64,000 nucleotides of DNA from Rhizobium sp. CCGE 510 (GTDB taxonomy: Bacteria; Pseudomonadota; Alphaproteobacteria; Rhizobiales; Rhizobiaceae), in contig NZ_AEYF01000044.1 in the NCBI RefSeq assembly GCF_000292525.1, positions 496,001 to 560,000 on the forward strand. Reading direction: 5' to 3'. Of this stretch, positions 43,706 through 52,793 are shown in pieces; within the stretch, counting starts at the first letter, position 1; every line of letters begins with the position of its first letter. A program made the position numbers and the translations under genes. Below the pieces are notes generated by a model. That model did not search any database, was not told the origin of the DNA, and saw only the letters and a program-made list of their open reading frames with translations.

Positions 43706-43732
43706 AAAGGGTCGCTGAGGCGACCCTTTTTT
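43706..43732 (+). terminator. Rho-independent terminator
   Basis: AAAGGGTCGC (43706-43715), TGAG loop, GCGACCCTTT with six T residues (43720-43732). A ten-base stem, downstream of the 23-residue ORF and upstream of the GntR promoter region. Confidence 0.92.
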
Positions 43733-43768
43733 ATTGCCCTGATTTGACACCGTTGACGGACAATCGAA

Positions 43769-43815
43769 ATCACACTACTCATAAAGTCATCTGATGACTT
43801 TATGAGTAGTGTGAT
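43769..43815. promoter_or_regulatory. Perfect 22-bp inverted repeat at the GntR gene start, probable operator
   Basis: Arms 43769-43790 and 43794-43815 are exact reverse complements around a three-base CTG centre. The core is ACTCATAAAGTCAT facing ATGACTTTATGAGT. The right arm ends at the ATG of the GntR gene. A TTGACA (43744-43749) and TTGACG (43753-43758) lie just upstream, so a bound dimer would cover the promoter. Autoregulation by the GntR protein is the natural reading. Confidence 0.75.
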
Positions 43816-44491
43816 GCACGCAATCAGCAGGACCAATCTCGCCGATGACGCTGTCGAGGCGATCCGCAGCGACATTCTCGGCAAACGCTGGGCGGTCGGC
43901 GAGAAATTACCCAACGAAGCCTCGCTGTCGGCCATGCTTTCCATCAGCCGCGGCACTGTGCGCGAGGCGGTGCGGGTGCTGGTTTCCCAAGGTTATCTCG
44001 AAACCCGCCAGGGTTCGGGTACCTATGTGCGCGCGACCAGCGATGCCGGCCGGCCGTTGACGATGGCGCGGCGCGCCAGCCTGCGTGACCAGTTCGAAGC
44101 GCGCCTGGCGCTCGACGTCGAGGCCGCCCGGCTGACGGCGGTGCGCAAGAGACCGGAGACGGTTGCCGAGCTTCGCCGGCTGCTTGCCGAACGCGGCAGT
44201 TACGACGGCGGCAACCAGGTCGCCTTCATCGAACGCGACCTTGCCTTCCACAAGGCCGTCATTGCCGCTTCCGGCAACCGGGCGATGATCGAGATCTACG
44301 ATTTCTTCTCGGCCTCGATCGCCGATACCATCGCGGCCACACTCGGCAGGGATATTCCCGAACCGGATATGCAGGCGCATGCCGATATCGTCGACGCTAT
44401 CGAAACCGGCGATCCCGACAATGCCGATGCGGCGGTACGCCGCTTCATGGTGCCGGTTCTTGCCGCCCTCGACCGGATGATCCTGTCATGA
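43814..44491 (+). CDS. GntR-family transcriptional regulator (FadR subfamily)
   Basis: N-terminal winged HTH (DAVEAIRSDILGKRWAVGEKLPNEASLSAMLSISRGTVREAVRVL, in segments) and an all-helical FCD ligand domain with metal-type residues Asp/His in FIERDLAFHKAVIAASGNRAM and DAHADIVDAIETGDPDNAD-like spacing. ATG 43814 is preferred to ATG 43802, which lies inside the palindrome's right arm. The stop overlaps the MFS gene by four bases, so the transporter is its likely target. About 225 residues. Confidence 0.92.
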   Translation: MHAISRTNLADDAVEAIRSDILGKRWAVGEKLPNEASLSAMLSISRGTVREAVRVLVSQGYLETRQGSGTYVRATSDAGRPLTMARRASLRDQFEARLALDVEAARLTAVRKRPETVAELRRLLAERGSYDGGNQVAFIERDLAFHKAVIAASGNRAMIEIYDFFSASIADTIAATLGRDIPEPDMQAHADIVDAIETGDPDNADAAVRRFMVPVLAALDRMILS

Positions 44492-45786
44492 CCACACCGT
44501 CCGCCGATGCCGTCACCGCGCTCGACGCGTCCGACGAACTGCTTGTAGACGCCGAGGCCGGCAGCCTGCCGCCGCCACAGGCAACACCGGTGCGCGGCGC
44601 TGCAGATCGTTTCCTGCTTGGCGCCAGCCTGGTGCTGATCGCCTTCAACCTGCGCCCGGTCTTTTCGAGCGCTTCGGCGCTGCTGCCGGAAATCCGTGCG
44701 GAACTTGGCCTCAGCGCGCTTGGCGCCAGCCTGCTGACGACGCTTCCGGTCGTCTGCCTCGGCGCCTTTTCGCCGCTTGCGCCACGTCTTGCCCAGCGCC
44801 TCGGCACGGAACGCACGCTGCTCGGCGTCATCCTGCTTCTGGCCCTCGGCACTGCATTGCGCGGGTTTTCCTCGGTGCCGCTGCTGTTCATCGGCACTGC
44901 CTTGGCTGGCGCCTGCATTGCCGTCGGCAACGTGCTGCTGCCGGGACTGGTGAAGCGGGATTTTGCCGGGCGCGCCGCGCTGATGACCGGCTTCTACACG
45001 ATGGCGCTCTGCGCCGGTGCGGCCAGTGCGGCCGGGTTGACGCTGCCGATCGAACACGCGCTCGGCGGCTCTCTCGACGGCGCGCTCGCCGCCTGGGCCC
45101 TGCCGGCGCTCGCCGTCGGCCTGCTCTGGCTGCCGCAGGTTCTACGCAGCGGCAGGCATGCCAGGCGAAACGGTTTTCGCGTCGAGGGGCTCTGGCGCGA
45201 CCGGCTCGCCTGGCAGGTGACGCTGTTCATGGGGTTGCAATCGGCGCTTGCCTATTGCGTCTTCGGCTGGCTGGTTCCGATCCTGCGCGAACGCGGCCTC
45301 GACGGTGTCACCGCTGGGGCAATCGTTTCGCTGTCGGTAATGGTGCAGGCGGCATCCTGTCTCATCGTGCCGCATATCGCCGTGCGCGGCAAAGACCAGC
45401 GGCTGATCAATGCGAGCCTTTGCGGCGTCGCCGTCACCGCCCTGCTCGGCCTGCTGTTTGCGCCGCTGTCAACGGTCTGGCTATGGGCAGTGCTGCAAGG
45501 CATCGGCCAGGGCGGGCTGATCGCGGCGGCGATGACGACGATCGTGCTGCGCTCGCGCGATCCCGATGTCGCCGCCCATCTTTCCGGCATGGCGCAATGC
45601 GTCGGTTACCTGCTTGCATCAATCGGCCCGCTCATCGTCGGCCTCATCCGCGGCTGGACCGGCAGCTTTTCCTGGTGCGCCGCCCTCTTCGTCGCGCTCG
45701 GGCTCGGAGCGGCGATCAACGGCTGGAGGGCCGGCCGCTCGGTCGAGATCAACGTCCATGCGGTGGAGAAGGCTAGAACAGGATGA
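44488..45786 (+). CDS. MFS transporter, CynX/NimT (YeaN) type
   Basis: Twelve-helix major facilitator of 432 residues. FLLGASLVLIAFNLRPVFSSASALLPEIR is the conserved CynX-type first helix, and helices are spread along the protein to AAINGWRAGRS. Family members export or import cyanate, nitroimidazoles or dipeptide-like compounds; the substrate here is unknown. It is co-translated with the GntR regulator through an ATGA overlap. Confidence 0.9.
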   Translation: MTTPSADAVTALDASDELLVDAEAGSLPPPQATPVRGAADRFLLGASLVLIAFNLRPVFSSASALLPEIRAELGLSALGASLLTTLPVVCLGAFSPLAPRLAQRLGTERTLLGVILLLALGTALRGFSSVPLLFIGTALAGACIAVGNVLLPGLVKRDFAGRAALMTGFYTMALCAGAASAAGLTLPIEHALGGSLDGALAAWALPALAVGLLWLPQVLRSGRHARRNGFRVEGLWRDRLAWQVTLFMGLQSALAYCVFGWLVPILRERGLDGVTAGAIVSLSVMVQAASCLIVPHIAVRGKDQRLINASLCGVAVTALLGLLFAPLSTVWLWAVLQGIGQGGLIAAAMTTIVLRSRDPDVAAHLSGMAQCVGYLLASIGPLIVGLIRGWTGSFSWCAALFVALGLGAAINGWRAGRSVEINVHAVEKARTG

Positions 45787-45890
45787 TTTTAGGCCCGGTC
45801 GGCCTAAAATCTGAATCCTGTTCTAAATTAAAGCGTTAGAGCATGATGTCATAAGAAACCGCTCACACTTTTCGGCCATCATGCTCTAGC
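45783..45890. repeat. Two intergenic palindromes after the MFS gene
   Basis: GATTTTAGGCC, CGGTC, GGCCTAAAATC (about 45785-45812) forms an 11-base stem that may terminate the MFS transcript. A second palindrome (about 45838-45889) has AGAGCATGATG and CATCATGCTCT ends with a CCGCTCACACTTTTCGG core, the same family as at 9.19-9.24 kb. Confidence 0.72.
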
Positions 45891-45987
45891 TGAGCCCTCA
45901 CCGGCCCATCACCATCTCTTGATGCCGGTCGCCGGCGGCGGATGCTACGCTATCTCAGCCCACATTACCCACCGCCGGAGAAGCATC

Positions 45988-47520
45988 TTGCGCCTACGAA
46001 CCCTGTTTCTGCTTGCTGCGCTTGCGGCGTCGCTGACCCCTGGCCTTTCCCTCGCGCAGGAAACCGGCGAAGGCTCGGCGAATGTCGAGCGCAATGCGCG
46101 CGACGGCGTGCTGAAACTGCTGCCGGCCGATTCCGTCACCGAGCACGAATTGACGATCGGCGGCCGGAAGATTGCCTATACCGCGACCGCCGGCACGCTG
46201 GATCTTTTCGGCCAGGACGGCGCGCCGGCCGGCGCGATCTTCTACACCGCCTATGTTGCTAAAGACGCAGGGCCGGACCGGCCGCTGACCTTTGCCTTCA
46301 ACGGCGGGCCAGGTGCGGCGTCCGCCTTCCTGCATCTCGGGCTGGTCGGGCCAAAGGTGCTCGACTTCGGGCCTCAAGCACGTGACGGCGCGCATGCGCA
46401 GCTCGTCGACAACCCGCAAAGCTGGCTGGATTTCACCGATCTGGTGCTGATCGACCCGATCGGCACCGGTTGGAGCCGGACGGCAAAGGCGGACGACGCC
46501 TCCAACTATTACAACGTCACGTCAGACGCCCAGAGCATCGCCAAGGCGATCGCGCTCTATGTCGCGCATAACAACCGTTCCAACGCGCCGAAATATCTTC
46601 TCGGCGAAAGTTATGGCGGCTTCCGCGCCGCCAAGGTCGCTTCCACGTTGCAGGAAAGCCAGGGCATTATCGTCGCCGGCGCGGTGATGCTTTCGCCCTT
46701 GCTCGAGGGACAGTTGATGTTCAATGCCGATCAGTTCGCGCTCGGCGCCGCACTTGAGCTGCCGTCGATGGCGGCGGCCGAACTCGACCGGCACAACGCC
46801 TTTGACGAAGAGAAGCAGCGCGAGGCCGAAACCTTCGCGCTCGGAGACTATCTGACGACGCTCGCCGGTCCGCCGCCGACAGGCGCCGAGGCCGCATCCT
46901 TCTATGGCAGGATCGCCGGGCTGACTGGTATTCCCGAGGATATCGTCACCCGCAACCGCGGCTTCCTCGGCAATTCCTTCGTCAAACACTCGGATTCGGG
47001 CCGCGGCACGGTGACAAGCCCTTACGACGCCGCCTTTGCCACCCCCGATCCCTATCCGGAATCGGATTACGACCGGGGCGACGACGCCATCCTCGACGGC
47101 TTCACCCGCGCCTATGGCGGCGCCTTTGCCGATTACGCCCGCAACGCGCTCGGCTTCAAAACCGAGATGACCTATTCTCTGCTCGACGGTGATATCAGCC
47201 GGCGCTGGGAATGGGGCGGCGGGCGCGGCGGCGGATCGCGCCTCCAGGCGAGTGCCACCGACGACATCCGACAATTGCTCGCCGCGAACCCGGCCTTCCA
47301 CCTGTTGATCGCGCATGGCTACAGCGATCTGGTGACGCCCTACGGCGTCAGCCGCTACGTGGTTGACCACCTGCCGGCCTCGCTCACCGGCGGCCGTGTC
47401 GGGCTGAAACTTTATCGCGGCGGCCATATGTTCTACACGAAGGCCGATCAGCGGGCCGCCTTCACCGCGGATGCCAAGGCCTTCTACGCCACGCGCCCGG
47501 CGGCACAGCCGGCGGATTGA
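45988..47520 (+). CDS. Secreted S10 serine carboxypeptidase-like protein
   Basis: About 510 residues. An N-terminal signal peptide (RLRTLFLLAALAASLTPGLSLAQE) is followed by an alpha/beta-hydrolase of the serine carboxypeptidase family. The triad is visible: nucleophile in LLGESYGGFRAAK, Asp in HGYSDLVTPYG, His in RGGHMFYTK; the oxyanion motif FNGGPGAASAF is intact. Serine carboxypeptidases release C-terminal residues, in this case periplasmic or extracellular. TTG 45988 behind GGAGAAG is chosen because it gives a normal signal peptide; an upstream start at 45919 would add 23 residues. It precedes the GFA gene. Confidence 0.87.
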   Translation: MRLRTLFLLAALAASLTPGLSLAQETGEGSANVERNARDGVLKLLPADSVTEHELTIGGRKIAYTATAGTLDLFGQDGAPAGAIFYTAYVAKDAGPDRPLTFAFNGGPGAASAFLHLGLVGPKVLDFGPQARDGAHAQLVDNPQSWLDFTDLVLIDPIGTGWSRTAKADDASNYYNVTSDAQSIAKAIALYVAHNNRSNAPKYLLGESYGGFRAAKVASTLQESQGIIVAGAVMLSPLLEGQLMFNADQFALGAALELPSMAAAELDRHNAFDEEKQREAETFALGDYLTTLAGPPPTGAEAASFYGRIAGLTGIPEDIVTRNRGFLGNSFVKHSDSGRGTVTSPYDAAFATPDPYPESDYDRGDDAILDGFTRAYGGAFADYARNALGFKTEMTYSLLDGDISRRWEWGGGRGGGSRLQASATDDIRQLLAANPAFHLLIAHGYSDLVTPYGVSRYVVDHLPASLTGGRVGLKLYRGGHMFYTKADQRAAFTADAKAFYATRPAAQPAD

Positions 47521-47530
47521 GGAGTTGCCG

Positions 47531-47932
47531 ATGCATATCACCGGAGGATGCCATTGCGGCGCGATCCGCTATCAGGCCGAGATCGATCCGGAGCGGGTGT
47601 CGATCTGCCATTGCACCGATTGCCAGCGGCTGACCGGCTCTGCCTATCGCATCACCGCGCCGGCGCGGCCGGGAAGTTTCGAGCTCACCTCGGGCGAGCC
47701 GCGCGGCTATGCAAAATACGGCGACAGCGGCGGCCTCAGCCGGCAGTTCTTCTGTGCAAATTGCGGATCGCCGCTCTACCGCACCAATGGCGACGGCGGC
47801 TCGATCGGCATCCGCCTCGGGGGCATCGACCAGCGGCGGGAACTCACGCCGAGGAAGCAGATATGGTGCCGCTCGGCTTTGCCCGGCGTGGAGAATATCG
47901 AGCTGCTGTCGCGATTTGATCGAGAGGACTAG
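47531..47932 (+). CDS. GFA/CENP-V domain protein (Mss4-like fold)
   Basis: 133-residue zinc protein with the family cysteine sets GGCHCGAIRY, CHCTDCQRLTGS and FFCANCGSPLY. The family is named for glutathione-dependent formaldehyde-activating enzyme, though most members are functionally uncharacterised. It starts ten bases after the carboxypeptidase stop with a GGAG site. Confidence 0.9.
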   Translation: MHITGGCHCGAIRYQAEIDPERVSICHCTDCQRLTGSAYRITAPARPGSFELTSGEPRGYAKYGDSGGLSRQFFCANCGSPLYRTNGDGGSIGIRLGGIDQRRELTPRKQIWCRSALPGVENIELLSRFDRED

Positions 47933-47974
47933 CAGGCCGGTAGGCTTACTTCAGGTGGCACGCACAACGACCAG

Positions 47975-48122
47975 CCCTCATCCTGAGGTGCCCCGCAAGG
48001 GGCCTCGAAGGACGGGGGCGGGTGGCTGAATACCGCTCAGCATCTGCATTTGCCGAGACCGGTGGCCAGCCCCCTCCTTCGAGGCTCCGGCCTTTGGCCT
48101 ACGCGCCTCAGGATGAGGCTGG
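47975..48122. repeat. Inverted pair of intergenic repeats
   Basis: CCTCATCCTGAGGTGCCCCG, CAAGGGGCCTCGAAGGA (about 47977-48014) faces an inverse copy CCTCCTTCGAGGCTCCGGCC to GCGCCTCAGGATGAGG (about 48075-48118). The element is unlike the ones at 13.7 and 35.1 kb and is a second repeat family of Rhizobium spacers. It lies between the convergent GFA and prfC genes; no gene is seen. Confidence 0.72.
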
Positions 48123-48154
48123 AGAGAGGGGGCGCCAACCATTGCCCGCTGGTA

Positions 48155-49738
48155 TCACGCCGCCTTGGCGGCGTGATATTCCTTGATGGCGACCATCTTG
48201 ATTGCCGGATGGCGCTCGGACTCATAGCGCAGTGAGAAACCGTCCTGGGCGAGGAAGACCGGATCGCCGTCGAGATCGCGGGCGATATCGCCGCGTTTAA
48301 CGGTGAGGAATTTGTCCAGATCGGCCGGCTGATCGGACGAGATCCAGCGGCAGACCGAGAAACGCGACATTTCGAAGGAGACCGGCAGGCCGTATTCGGC
48401 CATCAGCCGCTCCTTCAAGACGTCGAGCTGCAGGGCGCCGACGACGCCGACGATCGCCGGCGAGCCGTCCTCAGGCGAAAACAGCTGGACGACGCCTTCT
48501 TCGGCCATCTGCTGCAGGGCTTCCTTGAGCTTCTTCGCCTTCATCGCGTCTTCCAGGCGCACGCGGCGCAGGATCTCGGGCGAGAAGTTCGGCACGCCCT
48601 GGAAGACCAGCGATTCGCCTTCGGTCAGCGTATCGCCGATGCGGAGCGTGCCGTGGTTCGGAATGCCGACGACATCGCCGGCATAGGCGGTGTCGGCAAG
48701 CTGGCGCTGCGAGGCGAAGAAGAATTGCGGCGCCGTCAGGCCGAGCTGTTTGCCGGTGCGGGCAAGCCTTGCCTTCATGCCGCGCTCGAGCTTGCCGGAG
48801 CAGATGCGGGCAAAGGCGATGCGGTCGCGGTGGTTGGGATCCATGTTGGCCTGGATCTTGAAGACGAAGGCGGTCATCTTGTCGTCGGTCGCGTGCACGG
48901 TCCTGGTGTCGGCGACCTGGTCGCGCGGCGGCGGCGCGAAATCGCCGAGCGCGTTGATCAGGTCGCGAACGCCGTAGTTGCGCAGCGCCGAGCCGAAGAA
49001 AACCGGCGTCATATGACCTTCCAGGAAGGATTGGCGGTCGAAGGGACGGCAGGCTTCGATCGCCAGTTCCGTCTCCTCGACGAAGACCTGGCGCTCGTTT
49101 TCCGGCAGCCGGCCGGCAACGCTTTGCGGACCGTTGACCGGCGTTCCCTCGATTTCGGTATCCGAGCCGCGCACCGTATTGGCGGCAATATTGTAGGAGC
49201 CGCAGAAGGTCTTCGAGCGGCCGATCGGCCAGGTGATCGGCGCCGTATCCAGCGCCAGCTTCTCTTCCACCTCGTCGAGGATCTCGAAGGGATCGCGGCT
49301 TTCGCGGTCCATCTTATTGATGAAGGTGATGATCGGGATATCGCGCATGCGGCAGACTTCGAAAAGCTTCAGCGTGCGTGGCTCGATGCCCTTGGCGGCA
49401 TCGATGACCATGACGGCGGCGTCGACGGCGGTCAGCGTGCGATAGGTGTCGTCGGCGAAATCCTCGTGGCCCGGGGTGTCGAGGATGTTGAAGACGTTAT
49501 CGTTATATTCGAAGGTCATCACCGAGGTGACGACGGAGATGCCGCGCTCGCGCTCGATCTTCATCCAGTCGGAGCGCGTCTGCATGCGATCCTTCTTCGC
49601 CTTGACTTCGCCGGCAAGCTGAATGGCGCCGCCGAACAGCAGCAGCTTTTCGGTGAGCGTCGTCTTGCCCGCATCCGGGTGGGCGATAATAGCGAATGTG
49701 CGGCGGCGGGAAACCGCCTCGGCGAGACTTTCGGCCAT
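48155..49738 (-). CDS. prfC: Peptide chain release factor 3
   Basis: Translational GTPase of 527 residues that recycles RF1/RF2. G motifs are G1 AHPDAGKTT, G3 DTPGHEDF, and G4 NKMD in TFINKMDRESRD. The N-terminal RRRTFAIIAHPDAG and ERGISVVTSVMTFEY identify RF3 against other EF-G-like factors. The gene is on its own, divergent from dut. Confidence 0.96.
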   Translation of the reverse strand: MAESLAEAVSRRRTFAIIAHPDAGKTTLTEKLLLFGGAIQLAGEVKAKKDRMQTRSDWMKIERERGISVVTSVMTFEYNDNVFNILDTPGHEDFADDTYRTLTAVDAAVMVIDAAKGIEPRTLKLFEVCRMRDIPIITFINKMDRESRDPFEILDEVEEKLALDTAPITWPIGRSKTFCGSYNIAANTVRGSDTEIEGTPVNGPQSVAGRLPENERQVFVEETELAIEACRPFDRQSFLEGHMTPVFFGSALRNYGVRDLINALGDFAPPPRDQVADTRTVHATDDKMTAFVFKIQANMDPNHRDRIAFARICSGKLERGMKARLARTGKQLGLTAPQFFFASQRQLADTAYAGDVVGIPNHGTLRIGDTLTEGESLVFQGVPNFSPEILRRVRLEDAMKAKKLKEALQQMAEEGVVQLFSPEDGSPAIVGVVGALQLDVLKERLMAEYGLPVSFEMSRFSVCRWISSDQPADLDKFLTVKRGDIARDLDGDPVFLAQDGFSLRYESERHPAIKMVAIKEYHAAKAA

Positions 49739-49828
49739 GCTGTGAATCCTGTGGAATTGCCGCGTATCTAACGATTAAAGCCCGGCTTTGCAATTGACCT
49801 CGGCGCTCCGGGCGCAAAGTAATGGGCC

Positions 49829-50299
49829 ATGACCATTCATCACGATGTAAGACCGACGCTGAACCTCATCCGCTTGGCCAATGGCGAAGGCCTCGAGCTG
49901 CCCGGCTATGAAAGCAAGGGGGCGGCCGGCATGGACCTGCGCGCCGCCGTCGACGCGGCGGCACCGCTGACGCTTTTGCCCGGCAAACGGGCGCTGGTGC
50001 CGACCGGCTTCATCTTCGAAATCCCCGAGGGGTTCGAGGGCCAGGTGCGGCCGCGCTCCGGTCTTGCCTTCAAACACGGCATCACCTGCCTGAATTCGCC
50101 GGGCACCGTCGACAGCGACTATCGCGGCGAGGTGAAGGTGCTGCTCGCCAATCTCGGCGACGAACCTTTCATCATCGAGCGCGGCATGCGCATCGCCCAG
50201 ATGGTGATCGCGCCGGTGACCCAGGCGCGGGTGGCCGAGAGTGCCGCGGCAAGCGAGACGACACGCGGCGCCGGCGGCTTCGGCTCCACCGGCGTGTGA
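49829..50299 (+). CDS. dut: dUTP pyrophosphatase
   Basis: Trimeric dUTPase of 156 residues, converting dUTP to dUMP. All five motifs are present: AAGMDLRA, RPRSGLAFKHG, NSPGTVDSDYRGEVKV, RGMRIAQMVI and the C-terminal arm RGAGGFGSTG. The stop overlaps the start of the GNAT gene. Confidence 0.97.
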   Translation: MTIHHDVRPTLNLIRLANGEGLELPGYESKGAAGMDLRAAVDAAAPLTLLPGKRALVPTGFIFEIPEGFEGQVRPRSGLAFKHGITCLNSPGTVDSDYRGEVKVLLANLGDEPFIIERGMRIAQMVIAPVTQARVAESAAASETTRGAGGFGSTGV

Positions 50300-51198
50300 T
50301 GAATAAGCCCCCCGACAGCGCGGGCCTCACCTACCGGCAGGATTATTTCGGTGACCGGGCCGGCTGGGCGGCCTTGGTCTGCCTGCTCCAGGATATTTTC
50401 GGCATCGATATCGGCCCGCTACAGCAGCTCGGCGGACACGATCCCACCAGCATGCCGTTTGGCTGGTTAGATGCCGAGGGCGCGCTTGCGGCCAATATCT
50501 CGGCCTTTGCGCTGCCCTTCGTCCTCAACGGCAGGGTCGTCCATGCCGCCGGGCTGCAATCGGGTGCGGTGCGGCCGCCATGGCGGGGCCGCGGGCTCTA
50601 TCGCGACGTGACAGTGAAAGCGCTCGACTGGTGCGAGCGGCAGGGTTTTGAAGCCGTCATCCTCTATACCGACAAACCGTCGCTCTACGAGCCCTACGGT
50701 TTCCGCGCGATACCGCAGCATCGATATCAGGGAGCGGCACCAGACCCCTCGATTTTCGCCGGACCCGCCCGGCTGCTTACGCCGAGCAACACCGACGATC
50801 TTGCCCTGCTGCAATCGCTGCTGAAAGTGCGAAGCCCGGTTTCGACGTCGCTCTCGGTCACCGTCAATGCGGCGATGTTTCTCATCAACACGCAGCTCGA
50901 TCCCGATGTCCGCGTCAGCTTGCTGGAAGACCAGCAGGCGGTCATCGCCTGGAAATTGGATGAAGCGGGCCGCCTCAGCCTTCTCGATGTCGTGGCGACG
51001 GAGATCCCGACGTTTGGAGCGATCCTCGGCGGGCTCGACATCGCCTCCGCCGCCGTCGAGGTGTTTTTCCGCCCCGATAAGCTCGACTGGACGGGTGCTC
51101 CGCAGCCGGTGGAAAGCGGCACGGTACTGATGCTGCGCGGGCTCGGCGATGAGGCCCCGCATTTTCCGGCGATGCTGTCGCCGATGGCGGATTTCTAA
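50299..51198 (+). CDS. GNAT-family N-acetyltransferase
   Basis: 299 residues with an N-terminal GNAT domain: HAAGLQSGAVRPPWRGRGLYRDVTVKALDW is the acetyl-CoA motif, and KPSLYEPYGFRAIPQHRY the typical tail of the fold. The C-terminal 130 residues are a less clear extension, which recalls the two-domain Eis-like group. Substrate unknown. ATG 50299 overlaps the dut stop, giving translational coupling. Confidence 0.83.
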   Translation: MNKPPDSAGLTYRQDYFGDRAGWAALVCLLQDIFGIDIGPLQQLGGHDPTSMPFGWLDAEGALAANISAFALPFVLNGRVVHAAGLQSGAVRPPWRGRGLYRDVTVKALDWCERQGFEAVILYTDKPSLYEPYGFRAIPQHRYQGAAPDPSIFAGPARLLTPSNTDDLALLQSLLKVRSPVSTSLSVTVNAAMFLINTQLDPDVRVSLLEDQQAVIAWKLDEAGRLSLLDVVATEIPTFGAILGGLDIASAAVEVFFRPDKLDWTGAPQPVESGTVLMLRGLGDEAPHFPAMLSPMADF

Positions 51199-51204
51199 AG
51201 CTCT

Positions 51205-51257
51205 TTGTTTTGGTGCATGTCGTTGGGAATCGCTGCACACTTCCGGGCGACATGCAC
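51205..51257. repeat. Intergenic palindromic repeat
   Basis: Starts GGTGCATGTCGTTGGG and ends CCGGGCGACATGCACT, so the ends are inverted copies (GTGCATGTCG / CGACATGCAC) around GCTGCACACTTC. Matches the first element at 9127-9175. Lies between the convergent GNAT and Lrp genes. Confidence 0.72.
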
Positions 51258-51269
51258 TCGTCGCCGAGT

Positions 51270-51734
51270 TTACTTTTTCCGTGACAGCGGTGGCAGGCGG
51301 CGCTTGACGGGCGAGGCCTTGATCATCGCGGTGTTGGTTTCCGCCCGCTCGGCGACCCTGTCCAGCAGGCCGTCGAGCTCCGCCATCGATCGGATGACCA
51401 GGCGGGCGATAAAACAATCCTCGCCGGTCACCTTGTCGCATTCGACGATTTCAGGAATTTCCTGAATGAGGCGCTCGACGATATGCAACTGTCCCGGCAA
51501 CGGCCGCACGCGGACGATCGCCTGCAGGGGATAACCGACGGCGGCGGGGTCGAGATCGATGGTGAAGGCCTTGATGACGCCGCGCTCCTCCAGCCGGCGC
51601 AGACGCTCGGCAGCACTCGGCGAAGAAAGCCCCACCTGCTGCGCCAGCTCCTTCAGCGAGATGCGCGCATTGCCGGCCAGGGCTTCCAGAATGGCCTGAT
51701 CGATGTCGTCGAGCGATTGCGCATCATTAGCCAT
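51270..51734 (-). CDS. Lrp/AsnC-family transcriptional regulator
   Basis: 154 residues. N-terminal HTH is DIDQAILEALAGNARISLKELAQQVGLSSPSAAERLRRLEERGVI, in segments. The C-terminal RAM ligand domain follows (VGYPLQAIVRVRPL to VKRRLPPLS). ATG 51734 is chosen; ATG 51755 is an in-frame alternative. It is divergent from the EamA transporter gene 111 bases away, whose expression it probably controls; a role in amino-acid export would be typical. Confidence 0.9.
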   Translation of the reverse strand: MANDAQSLDDIDQAILEALAGNARISLKELAQQVGLSSPSAAERLRRLEERGVIKAFTIDLDPAAVGYPLQAIVRVRPLPGQLHIVERLIQEIPEIVECDKVTGEDCFIARLVIRSMAELDGLLDRVAERAETNTAMIKASPVKRRLPPLSRKK

Positions 51735-51845
51735 GGCGCCAGCTTTACCTCTCATGATTAGGCTATAGCGATAATCGTCCTTTTTATCATTATATAATTT
51801 TGCTAGCCACTGCAATATTCTGATGCCAACGAAATGGAGGCAATC

Positions 51846-52748
51846 ATGAGCGGCGACATCAGAAGAGGCACGGCGGAAATGACGGCAGCGATGCTGATCT
51901 CGGGGACGATCGGCTGGTTCGTCGTCATCTCGGGCCAGCCGGTCAGCGGCGTGGTCTTCTGGCGCTGCCTGTTCGGCGCGCTCACCCTGCTCGTCATCTG
52001 CGGCGCTCTCGGACTACTGCGGCCAGGCATTCTCACGTTGCGCACCTTCGCCATCGCCGTCTTCGGCGGCGTCGCCATCGTCTTGAACTGGCTGCTGCTG
52101 TTTGCCTCCTACTCGCATGCGACGATCTCGATCGCCACGACCGTCTACAACACGCAGCCCTTCATGCTGCTGGTGCTCGGCGCGCTGTTTCTCGGCGAGA
52201 AGATCACCGCGACCAAGCTGTTCTGGCTGGTGCTCGCCTTCGCCGGCATGATAGCGATCGTCCAGGGGAAGCCAGGTGGCAGCGGCGATACATTGGACGG
52301 CTACGGCCTCGGCATCCTGATGGCGCTGGGCGCCGCCTTCTTCTACGCGCTGGCAGCGCTTGCCGCGAAATGGCTGAAGGGCACACCGCCGCATCTGATT
52401 GCGCTGATCCAGGTCGCGACCGGCATGCTGATGCTGGCGCCGATGACCGACTTCTCGCATCCGCCCGTGGATGCGGGGACGTGGGCGATCCTCATCACCG
52501 TCGGCGTCGTCCATACCGGGCTGATGTATGTGCTGCTCTATGGCGCCATCCAGCGGCTGCCGACGCACCTCACCGGCGCCCTGTCCTTCCTCTATCCGAT
52601 CGCGGCGATCCTCGTCGACCGGCTGGCCTTCGGCCACGCGCTGCAGCCGATGCAGATCGCAGGCGCCGCAATCATCCTCATTGCCGCCGCCGGCATGAAC
52701 CTCGGTTGGAGCCCAAGATGGCTGCGGCCAAGGGCGGTCGAGAGCTGA
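51846..52748 (+). CDS. EamA/DMT-superfamily transporter
   Basis: Ten-helix drug/metabolite transporter of about 300 residues built from two EamA repeats (first MTAAMLISGTIGWFVVISGQ, second LGILMALGAAFFYALAALAA). The family exports amino acids or other metabolites. ATG 51846 follows TGGAGG at good spacing. The divergent Lrp-type regulator suggests control by an amino acid. Confidence 0.9.
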   Translation: MSGDIRRGTAEMTAAMLISGTIGWFVVISGQPVSGVVFWRCLFGALTLLVICGALGLLRPGILTLRTFAIAVFGGVAIVLNWLLLFASYSHATISIATTVYNTQPFMLLVLGALFLGEKITATKLFWLVLAFAGMIAIVQGKPGGSGDTLDGYGLGILMALGAAFFYALAALAAKWLKGTPPHLIALIQVATGMLMLAPMTDFSHPPVDAGTWAILITVGVVHTGLMYVLLYGAIQRLPTHLTGALSFLYPIAAILVDRLAFGHALQPMQIAGAAIILIAAAGMNLGWSPRWLRPRAVES

Positions 52749-52793
52749 AGTCGGGGTGCCGGCATCGGTGGCCGGCACGCCCGTTTGCCGGTC

